The notes below the pieces were generated by a model. It did not search any database and had not been told where the DNA came from. It saw nothing but the letters and a program-made list of their open reading frames with translations. A DNA stretch of 15,906 bases from an uncultured Lachnospiraceae bacterium. GTDB taxonomy: Bacteria > Bacillota_A > Clostridia > Lachnospirales > Lachnospiraceae. Where the stretch lies: the NCBI GenBank assembly GCA_910585855.1, contig CAJUGZ010000068.1, positions 1 through 15,906 of the forward strand, in the 5' to 3' direction. Each line of letters begins with the position of its first letter. Within the stretch, counting starts at the first letter, position 1. This document shows, one piece after another, positions 1 through 5,155 of this stretch. The position numbers and the translations under genes are program-made.

Positions 1-12
1 CTCCACTCACTT

Positions 13-34
13 ACTCATGACTGAAGTCACGAGT
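13..34. repeat. short hairpin near left edge
   Basis: Two 10-base arms (13-22 and 25-34) pair with one mismatch around a two-base loop. It lies about 75 bases beyond the stop of the lipoprotein gene on the minus strand, but no T-run follows on either strand. It is therefore not a convincing terminator. It may be part of a repeat or element that continues off the window. Confidence 0.35.
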
Positions 35-107
35 ATGCGTTCGCTATTTAATCAATTATTTTATCGTTCCTCTGCAATTATCAGGCAATAGTTTTTCTTT
101 CCTATTT

Positions 108-785
108 TTATTTCTGCTCTATCTCTATTTTCTGAACTTCACAGCCTGTAAAATATCCGTTTTCTTCTAATACTTCCATAATTTCTTCCGGTGTAAAATT
201 CCATAAAAGCTGATCGCCTACAAGAAAACTTCCTGTTGCACGTACAATTCCATCCTCCATTGGAGAAAATACAACAACAGCGGAATAAGCATCCTGATAT
301 AAATAAAGATAAATGGTATAATCTGTTAAATCCTTATAAAGAAAATCGGTATCTGCAGTTAAAATAGAAGTAACTGCCAGTGCAGCAGAACCCTCTGCAG
401 CATTTAAAATATTTGGAACTGATGAAACCAAACGCCGATAGACAGCAGGCAAAATCTCTTCTGGAATCTGTAAATTTTCTTCTGCAGCCAAAGACAATAT
501 CTCCTTTACTGCCTCCTCCTTAATTGTAACTTGATAGACTGTATCCGGTTTTGTATAATCTTTTTCAGCAATATCATCAATCAAATCATTTAATTCCAAG
601 CTTGAAGATACTAAACTAATATAATCCCCGCACTCTGCTGTTAAATCCATCTTTTCCACTATTTCCAAACCCTTTTGATAAAGTGTAGCTGTATTCTGTT
701 TTTCTTTTGCACTACAACCAAATAAGAAAAGACTGCCTGTCAATGTCAGCAGCAACCCTGCTGCTTTTTTCTTCCAATTCTTCAT
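108..785 (-). CDS. putative lipoprotein of unknown function
   Basis: The 225-residue product starts with a basic stretch (MKNWKKK), a hydrophobic core and a lipobox LFGC with the acylated Cys at residue 24. It is therefore expected to be a lipid-anchored protein on the outer face of the membrane. The mature part is acidic and mostly helical in look, with no family motif that I recognise. A run of alternating aromatic and hydrophobic residues (YTIYLYLY, about residues 155-163) suggests a beta-rich core. The start is supported by AGGGAGAGGG just upstream of ATG. A consensus promoter lies at 834-862, so the gene is likely transcribed alone; no clear terminator is visible before the window edge. 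Seen: signal, lipobox, RBS, promoter. Function: unknown. Confidence 0.85.
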   Translation of the reverse strand: MKNWKKKAAGLLLTLTGSLFLFGCSAKEKQNTATLYQKGLEIVEKMDLTAECGDYISLVSSSLELNDLIDDIAEKDYTKPDTVYQVTIKEEAVKEILSLAAEENLQIPEEILPAVYRRLVSSVPNILNAAEGSAALAVTSILTADTDFLYKDLTDYTIYLYLYQDAYSAVVVFSPMEDGIVRATGSFLVGDQLLWNFTPEEIMEVLEENGYFTGCEVQKIEIEQK

Positions 786-833
786 TTCCCTCTCCCTGTA
801 TAAAAAATATAAATTCCCTTATCTTTTACATTT

Positions 834-862
834 ATTATACTCTACTATCTGTCTGTATGCAA
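834..862 (-). promoter_or_regulatory. sigma-A-type promoter of the lipoprotein gene
   Basis: On the minus strand TTGCAT (857-862) and TATAAT (834-839) are separated by exactly 17 bases. The -10 box lies about 50 bases upstream of the lipoprotein start at 785, giving a leader of about 40 bases. Confidence 0.75.
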
Positions 863-1085
863 GATCCGATCCTCTACAAACTAGATAAACTTATAAACAA
901 TAAATAGGCAAACTAGAAAATCTGTATAAGAGGTTGTTTCTGAAGATGGTTTTATATTGGATACCAGACGCCGGAATGGAAACAAAGGTCTATTTTGGCT
1001 GCTTTTTGGCACATTTTTATAATGTTTTTTGAATTTACTTATTTATATACAACTAAACTATTTAGTTATTGGTGTATATCAAAAT
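863..1085. other. intergenic stretch without a recognisable gene
   Basis: This AT-rich stretch lies between the lipoprotein promoter and the terminator at 1086-1125. No ORF with a ribosome binding site was seen on either strand. The only notable piece is GGATACCAGA followed by CGCC at 959-972. It resembles the sequence leading into the GGACGCC element at 15848-15864 and may be a decayed remnant of such an element. Confidence 0.4.
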
Positions 1086-1125
1086 AAAAATACTTATTCC
1101 ATAAAATACAGAATAAGCATTTTTT
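1086..1125 (-). terminator. intrinsic terminator after the 57-residue peptide gene
   Basis: On the minus strand a stem of about 10 base pairs (ATGCTTATTC with GAATAAGTAT, one G-U pair) encloses a 10-base loop and is followed by a run of Ts. A-rich sequence on the other side could make it bidirectional. It lies about 40 bases after the stop at 1166. Confidence 0.7.
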
Positions 1126-1165
1126 ACCACTATATACAGATTTAAATTTTTAAAAAGTATAAAAC

Positions 1166-1339
1166 TTATTTATTACTCTCAAATTCCCTATCAGGGATAT
1201 TTTCAGTATAATTCGTAAAACTTGCCGCAACCATTTCAAATTTTCTTTCTTCTACCACACTAATTCCAATTAAAGCTATTACGTAAAAGAAAAAAATAAT
1301 TACTAACATTTTCAAAGTTATTTTTCTTTTTGCAAACAT
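1166..1339 (-). CDS. 57-residue one-pass membrane peptide
   Basis: This small gene starts MFAKRKITLK and continues with one hydrophobic segment (about residues 10-28, LKMLVIIFFFYVIALIGIS), then a charged tail ending REFESNK. That layout fits a single-pass membrane peptide with a short soluble C-terminus. TAGGAGA lies about 4 bases before the ATG and an intrinsic terminator follows, both of which argue for a real gene. It lies downstream of the secreted protein gene (start 2063). Before the MITE inserted, the two were separated by only about 60 bases, so they were probably co-transcribed. I recognise no family. The peptide is longer and more hydrophobic than a typical AgrD precursor and has no visible Cys for a thiolactone. 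Confidence 0.6.
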   Translation of the reverse strand: MFAKRKITLKMLVIIFFFYVIALIGISVVEERKFEMVAASFTNYTENIPDREFESNK

Positions 1340-1414
1340 CTAGTTCTCCTATTTTAGTTATCAAAAACTATATAATTCAAATTATTCCTATACTGATTTC
1401 AATAGTTACTTTCA

Positions 1415-1554
1415 GAGCCTGTTTGGTATTTCAATATATGCTAATTTTACAGCAAATTTTTTATCAAATAATAATATTTTTTCACTGTAATACAAAATAA
1501 AAGTTTCTTAAATACAACGAAAAAGATACATGTAAGAAAATACTAAACAGGCTC
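1415..1554. mobile_element. 140-bp MITE with IS5-like terminal repeats
   Basis: The element starts GAGCCTGTTTGGTATTTC (1415-1432). It ends with the inverted copy, which reads GAGCCTGTTTAGTATTTTC inward from 1554, with one mismatch over the first 17 bases. It is flanked on both sides by TCA (1412-1414 and 1555-1557), a 3-bp target duplication. GAGCCTGTTT-type ends and TNA-type 3-bp duplications are known from IS5-family subgroups such as IS1031/IS427; that assignment is from memory. At 140 bp it has no room for a transposase, so it would need one supplied in trans. It interrupts the 3' end of the secreted-protein gene. Confidence 0.8.
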
Positions 1555-2063
1555 TCAGAATCAACACTAGATGATAACGTTCCATCCTTTGTACATTTAA
1601 TAATAGCTGTTGAAGTTTTACTATAAAATATCCAATCATTCTTACAACTTATCGTAAACTCTATATAAGCATCCCCACCCGAAACATAATTTTTGAGTTT
1701 TGAACATGTTACTTTTACTTCTTCATCATAAATATCAACTACTGGTGTTTTCACATACTCTACCTGAGCTATAGTACCATTATAACTAAATTTAAAATCA
1801 ACATTAATCTCTGCTACAATATTACCTTCATATTTTGTATAGAAAACGGCTGTTCCTTCTTCATATGAAATACTAGAATATGCATCTATCTCTGAATCTT
1901 CTTTGTTTAACTCCTTTAAATATGTTTCAAACTCAAATTCTTCTAAATTATAGTCACCATATAATTCATTTGGATTCACTTCCTCACTTGCAATAATTAA
2001 ATTCCATGAACACATTGTGTACAATAAAGCAGCTACCACACCTAATACCATTTTCCTTCGCAT
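1482..2063 (-). CDS. secreted protein of unknown function, 3' end rewritten by a MITE
   Basis: The product is 193 residues as the sequence stands. It has an N-terminal signal peptide (MRRKMVLGVVAALLYTMC..., likely cleavage after IIAS near residue 26), an acidic segment rich in Glu, Asn and Tyr, and a beta-rich C-terminal half with two Cys residues (in VTCSK and ISCKN) that could form a disulphide. TAGGAGG stands 7 bases before the ATG. The last 22 residues (from LFSIF on) are read from the 140-bp MITE. Removing the element and one TCA restores VDSESNY and a TGA at 1399-1401, a protein of about 173 residues, so the body of the protein is intact. It is the first gene downstream of the LytTR regulator and kinase, which suggests but does not prove control by them. 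No family recognised. Confidence 0.8.
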   Translation of the reverse strand: MRRKMVLGVVAALLYTMCSWNLIIASEEVNPNELYGDYNLEEFEFETYLKELNKEDSEIDAYSSISYEEGTAVFYTKYEGNIVAEINVDFKFSYNGTIAQVEYVKTPVVDIYDEEVKVTCSKLKNYVSGGDAYIEFTISCKNDWIFYSKTSTAIIKCTKDGTLSSSVDSESLFSIFLHVSFSLYLRNFYFVLQ

Positions 2064-2313
2064 ATTATGACCTCCTAAATTTTATTTTTCTTTAGTTTAT
2101 CACAATATTTATTTTTCATTTCTATTTTTCTCTTTTCTAGCAAAATTTTTCCTTTTTCTACTACAACTTATATCGCTCTACTGATCTCGCTATAAAATTT
2201 TCCTTTTATCTTTTTTCATTTAAAATAAAGCCATCACAATCACACTGATTTTAACTTAATCTAATCATAAATCTAATTTCTTCATATTCCTTATTTTCTG
2301 ATGGAAATGCGTA
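2064..2313. other. leader region of the secreted-protein gene
   Basis: No gene is supported here. On the minus strand an 8-mer TTGTAGTA (2159-2166) is shared with the region upstream of the LytTR regulator promoter (4329-4336). I could not find a convincing -35/-10 pair; the nearest has only a 15-base spacer. A short open stretch running out of the repeat element (reading GYAFPSENKEYEEIRF and on to a stop near 2250) may be chance or a gene remnant. Confidence 0.35.
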
Positions 2314-2455
2314 GCCAAAATCCCAAGGAAGGTCTGCACAGGCTCATCATTTCCCATCAGCACTTGGGTGCTGTTTTAGCACCTTAGTGTCCGCTACGAG
2401 GAAATGCTAAGCGAGAACGAACCCAAAGCAGACCTTTCTTGGGATTTTGGCGTCC
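2314..2455 (-). repeat. GGACGCC structured repeat, copy A (142 bp)
   Basis: Terminal arms of 24 bases (2314-2337 and 2428-2451) are inverted copies with one mismatch. On the minus strand the element begins GGACGCC at 2455, only two bases after the stop codon of the kinase gene. Inside are a small hairpin (CAGCAC TTGG GTGCTG on the plus strand) and a second imperfect pairing between the CATCATTTCC and GGAAATGC regions. It may act as a 3' structure on the kinase mRNA or be a transposed repeat. There is no T-run, so it is not a standard terminator. It shares the GGACGCCA start and the design of copy B, but its interior differs. Confidence 0.7.
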
Positions 2456-2457
2456 TA

Positions 2458-3270
2458 TTATTCTAAAAAAAGAATTACCTTTGCATAAAATTCTCCATAA
2501 GCATAACCCGTTTCCAAATCACCATGATACTTCAAAACTATTTGCATCACACTTTGCAGTCCAATTCCATATTGTGATTCTTCTAATACTTTTTTCTCTT
2601 TTTCGCAAACACTGTTTCTAATTACTATAATTAATCTCTTCCTATTATATTTTATAGCAACAGCTAAAAAACCAGATTCTATTCCTTTTACTGCGTATAA
2701 TGCATTATCCAATAAATTTCCCAATAACACTGTCATATCAAAATCGTCAAATTCAAATTCATCTGGAATCTCTATCCTTGCCTCAAACAAAATCCTATTT
2801 TCTAACGCAATTCTCCTTTTATAATTTACAATACTATCAATCACCAAGTTTCCGGTATTCTCCAACTCTTTTGCAATTACACTTTCTCCCATCAGCTTTT
2901 CGATATATTGTGTTGCTTTTTCCCATGCTCTATTTTTTATCAATATTTCCAATGTTAATAAATGGTGCTTTAAATCATGGGAAAGTATATCTATCTGTTT
3001 TGAAAAAAATTGTACTTTATAAAACTGATTCTGATAAAATGAAATCTTTTGTTCTACTAACCTATTTCTATTTCCTACTGCAACTACAATAAATAAAACA
3101 ATTTGCAATACTTTTGCCCAAAATATCTGATATAAATTTTTATAAATCCCATATCTTTGTACAATATCTTCCACTCCTATTTTAAAACAACTAATTATAA
3201 ATTCTGGAACACAAAGGCAAAGTAAAATAAAAACTGTTTTTTCTGTAAAAAATTTTTTCTTTTCTGACAA
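2458..3270 (-). CDS. AgrC/ComD-type sensor histidine kinase, C-terminal part (split gene)
   Basis: This frame encodes the last membrane segments (TVFILLCLC... and VLQIVLFIVVAVG), a dimerisation helix with SHDLKHHLL holding the likely phospho-acceptor His, and a GHKL ATPase domain with the N box NLLDNALYA and a G box GIGLQSV. These are hallmarks of peptide-sensing kinases that pair with LytTR regulators. The frame opens at a TTG with no ribosome binding site, and the missing N-terminal membrane part is in the -1-related frame at 3195-3500. A -1 slip at 3246-3252 would join them into about 347 residues (85 + 262), somewhat shorter than usual for this class. It is either a programmed frameshift, a frameshifted gene or a homopolymer sequencing error. 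The stop abuts repeat copy A. Confidence 0.8.
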   Translation of the reverse strand: MSEKKKFFTEKTVFILLCLCVPEFIISCFKIGVEDIVQRYGIYKNLYQIFWAKVLQIVLFIVVAVGNRNRLVEQKISFYQNQFYKVQFFSKQIDILSHDLKHHLLTLEILIKNRAWEKATQYIEKLMGESVIAKELENTGNLVIDSIVNYKRRIALENRILFEARIEIPDEFEFDDFDMTVLLGNLLDNALYAVKGIESGFLAVAIKYNRKRLIIVIRNSVCEKEKKVLEESQYGIGLQSVMQIVLKYHGDLETGYAYGEFYAKVILFLE

Positions 3271-3500
3271 AACACAAAAAATAAAAAGACAATCTGAACC
3301 CCTATATACCTTTCAACAGAATCAACAAAATAATAAGAAAACAACAAATAAATAAAATAAATACTCCATTCAAAATAACTTGAATCTACTTTCTTCCAAA
3401 CAGATTTTTCATCAAACATATGTACCCAAAAACAAAAAAGAACCATTTGGATATAGACATAGAAAGCATACATACATTGATTCAAGTCCACTGCCTTCAT
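3195..3500 (-). CDS. AgrC/ComD-type sensor kinase, N-terminal membrane part (split gene)
   Basis: The 101-residue product carries about three membrane segments (near residues 10-28, 43-60 and 66-78) and no catalytic part. Its ATG overlaps the stop of the LytTR regulator gene by ATGA (3497-3500), typical of translational coupling, and GGGA lies about 8 bases upstream. In its own frame it ends in TAA at 3195-3197. Reading changes to the kinase frame if the ribosome slips back by one at TTTTTTA (3246-3252). Alone it would be only a membrane fragment. The tight coupling to the regulator and the continuation of membrane segments in the other frame indicate that both parts are one gene. Confidence 0.75.
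   Translation of the reverse strand: MKAVDLNQCMYAFYVYIQMVLFCFWVHMFDEKSVWKKVDSSYFEWSIYFIYLLFSYYFVDSVERYIGVQIVFLFFVFCQKRKNFLQKKQFLFYFAFVFQNL
3246..3258 (-). promoter_or_regulatory. candidate -1 frameshift site in the sensor kinase gene
   Basis: On the minus strand the zero-frame codons are AGA AAA AAT TTT TTA CAG. They contain two overlapping heptamers of the X XXY YYZ form, A AAA AAT (3258-3252) and T TTT TTA (3252-3246), both in the phase needed for a -1 slip. T TTT TTA is the heptamer known from HIV-1 gag-pol. The -1 frame is exactly the one encoding the rest of the kinase. No strong stem-loop directly downstream is obvious. Homopolymer indels also favour such sites, so the alternative is an ordinary mutation. 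Confidence 0.5.
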
Positions 3501-4219
3501 ATCATTTCCCTGCTTTCTATTGCGATCTGTAATTGTCGTACTGCTTTTCGACGTAATTGTGCAACTGGGATCTTTTCCTTATTGGACATAATCAAATATT
3601 GGTAAGAAAAAACTATCACCTGTCTATAATTTACCAAATACGTTTTATGAGGCATAAAAAAATCATAGTGTTCTAATTCCTTTTCAATCCTAGGAAGCGA
3701 GTCATAAAACCTATCTTCCCCTTGAACTGTCACCATAATAACTTCTTTCTCTAAATTCTGAAAATAAAGGATATCCTTTATTGGTATTCGATAATAAGCA
3801 TTTTTCTTTTTATAATGAAACTCCGTCTGCAATTTTTGAGAAAGCGAAATCCCTTTCTGCAAAACTCCTTCCAATCGCTTTCCATCCACAGGTTTGATCA
3901 AAAAATTCATCGGTCTTACCTCAAAAAGCTGCATTGCATATTGACTTTTACCAGATAAAAAAACAATCTGCACCGATTCATCCTGATAATCATCTCTCAC
4001 TCTTTTTGCAACGGCAATTCCATCCATATCAGGAAATTCAATATCCAGCAAAATCAAATCATAAGACATCCTTTTTTCAAACTCCTTTAAAATCCCTTTC
4101 CCACTATAAAACACATCCACTGCAATTTCCCATCCATTCTTCCTAGCAAAACAAAAAATTGTATTCTCTATCTTCTCACAAAAAATAACATCATCATCAC
4201 ACACTGCAATTTGATACAT
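3497..4219 (-). CDS. LytTR-family response regulator (AgrA/ComE type)
   Basis: The 240-residue protein has an N-terminal receiver domain (about 1-120) and a LytTR DNA-binding domain (about 135-235). The receiver shows the acidic pocket D8-D10, the phospho-acceptor D59 in LLLDIEFP, and IKP near residue 108. The DNA-binding part has the typical YYRIPIKDILYFQNLEKEV and FMPHKTYLVN stretches. Such regulators switch on target genes when a cognate peptide-sensing kinase phosphorylates them. The kinase gene follows with an ATGA overlap. AGGGAGGGGG precedes the ATG, and a consensus promoter lies at 4269-4297. No AgrB-like peptide processing gene is visible in the window, so the signal is unknown. Confidence 0.92.
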   Translation of the reverse strand: MYQIAVCDDDVIFCEKIENTIFCFARKNGWEIAVDVFYSGKGILKEFEKRMSYDLILLDIEFPDMDGIAVAKRVRDDYQDESVQIVFLSGKSQYAMQLFEVRPMNFLIKPVDGKRLEGVLQKGISLSQKLQTEFHYKKKNAYYRIPIKDILYFQNLEKEVIMVTVQGEDRFYDSLPRIEKELEHYDFFMPHKTYLVNYRQVIVFSYQYLIMSNKEKIPVAQLRRKAVRQLQIAIESREMI

Positions 4220-4268
4220 TTTCCCCCTCCCTTTTCAAATTCTCAAATAAAACGACTTATCTAAATCA

Positions 4269-4297
4269 ATTATAAAAAGAAAACCTGCCTTAGTCAA
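4269..4297 (-). promoter_or_regulatory. consensus promoter of the regulator-kinase operon
   Basis: TTGACT (4292-4297) and TATAAT (4269-4274) on the minus strand are spaced by exactly 17 bases. The leader to the ATG at 4219 is about 40 bases. It nearly matches the sigma-A consensus, so basal transcription should be considerable. Confidence 0.85.
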
Positions 4298-4321
4298 TAA
4301 AAAACATATGTTTACGCCCGA

Positions 4322-4369
4322 TGTAGTTTACTACAAATCAAAAAAAATTAATAACAATAATAAACTACA
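4322..4369. promoter_or_regulatory. inverted repeat upstream of the regulator promoter, possible operator
   Basis: Nine-base arms TGTAGTTTA (4322-4330) and TAAACTACA (4361-4369) are perfect inverted copies about 30 bases apart. The left one also lies in a small palindrome, TGTAG TTTA CTACA. The pair is upstream of the -35 box at 4297, where an activator would bind. LytTR sites are usually direct repeats about 21 bases apart, so assignment to this regulator is only a guess. Confidence 0.4.
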
Positions 4370-4431
4370 CATAGTTCTGCCTATTAAAAAATTCAATATA
4401 ACTCTTTTTTCCGTTCAACAGCCAAGAAACA

Positions 4432-4761
4432 GCTAGATGCGAAAATCCTAGGCAGACTGCAGTGACTTTGAAAAAAAGTTAGAAGTTCTTGACTTCTGCT
4501 TCCAAATCTAAGATTTTTTGCATATCCTGCTTTCATGCAGGGTATGCAAAAAAAGGGGCGTGTTTAGCCCATATGAAAGAGAAGCCCTCTTGTTGTGGTA
4601 AATCACACCCTTTGGGTATGCCAGTAAAGTTTTAGCTACCATATGGGCGAATTGCGCCCCGGTCTGTCCGGCTGGACACACTAGGATGCAGAAGTCTTAG
4701 AACTTCTTGCTTTTTGGAAACCGGAACAGCAGTTTGCCTAGGATTTTCGCATCTGGCGTCC
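4432..4761 (-). repeat. GGACGCC structured repeat, copy B (330 bp), candidate noncoding RNA
   Basis: Terminal arms of 29 bases (4432-4460 and 4729-4757) are inverted with two mismatches. On the minus strand the element begins GGACGCC five bases after the stop of the 78-residue gene. Nested inside are a second long stem (4481-4499 with 4688-4707), a small hairpin (TGTCC 4665-4669, GGACA 4674-4678), a perfect 9-bp stem (GCCCATATG 4567-4575, CATATGGGC 4640-4648), a 6-bp stem (GGGGCG 4555-4560, CGCCCC 4655-4660) and an 11-bp hairpin (4520-4530, 4537-4547). Multi-level nesting like this fits a structured RNA or a foldback mobile repeat; I recognise no named family. The GGGGCG/CGCCCC and GCCCATATG stems lie close together and one may be alternative. 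Confidence 0.75.
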
Positions 4762-4766
4762 TTTTC

Positions 4767-5003
4767 CTAAATTTCCGAATCATCCACCATTTCCTCATTC
4801 GGATAATAAGGGTAAAGTTCTTCATATCTCTCATAAACTTCGCCTTCCTTATGTCCAGCCGGAATCAATCCTGTACAATCCGTAGCAGAGCAAATATGGG
4901 AACATCCATTCTCTAAATAAACCTCCCCCATTTCCTCCTCCCAATGCTTCCAATTCTCTTTTAATTTATTCTCTGTTTTATTAAAACTTTTATTTTCTTC
5001 CAT
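4767..5003 (-). CDS. small Cys-containing protein of unknown function
   Basis: The 78-residue product is hydrophilic and acidic, without signal or membrane segment, so it is probably cytosolic. Its middle carries GCSHICSATDC, three Cys and a His closely spaced, which could bind a metal such as zinc or iron-sulphur. The C-terminus is rich in Tyr and Glu (YERYEELYPYYP). GAGAGGAG precedes the ATG at 5003 by about 10 bases. It follows the terminator at 5099-5147, so it should have its own promoter; TTGTCA in the 95-base leader is a weak -35 candidate only. Structured repeat copy B starts right after its stop. Reality as a gene rests on the RBS and protein-like composition. Confidence 0.6.
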   Translation of the reverse strand: MEENKSFNKTENKLKENWKHWEEEMGEVYLENGCSHICSATDCTGLIPAGHKEGEVYERYEELYPYYPNEEMVDDSEI

Positions 5004-5098
5004 AATATAACAACTCCTCTCTTCTTTATTTAATTTCTATTTTATTTTGTGTATTCCCAATAAATTTATTCCTGACAAAATTATCAGAAATCGATCAT

Positions 5099-5147
5099 AA
5101 AAAAGGTCTATGGATTATAATTTCTTATTTTCCATAGACCTTTTTTA
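5099..5147 (-). terminator. intrinsic terminator after the hemerythrin-receiver gene
   Basis: AAGGTCTATGGA and TCCATAGACCTT form a perfect stem of 12 base pairs or more, with flanking A and T runs on both strands, so it can work in both directions. It starts a few bases past the stop at 5156. Confidence 0.9.
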
Positions 5148-5155
5148 TTTTTCTG

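Noticed and set aside
707..907. Plus-strand ORF of 66 codons across the lipoprotein start
   Set aside because: It is antisense to the lipoprotein signal and its promoter, lacks an RBS and has no protein-like features.
2434..2455. Repeat copy A as a rho-independent terminator of the kinase operon
   Set aside because: The stem is long with a loop of about 90 bases and no T-run follows on the minus strand, so it does not look like an intrinsic terminator.
3934..4146. Plus-strand ORF antisense to the LytTR regulator
   Set aside because: It is a shadow of the regulator, whose receiver motifs are unmistakable.
4331..4371. AgrD-like signal peptide upstream of the regulator
   Set aside because: The only short frame (MCSLLLLLIFFDL) has no RBS and lies within the inverted repeat near the promoter.
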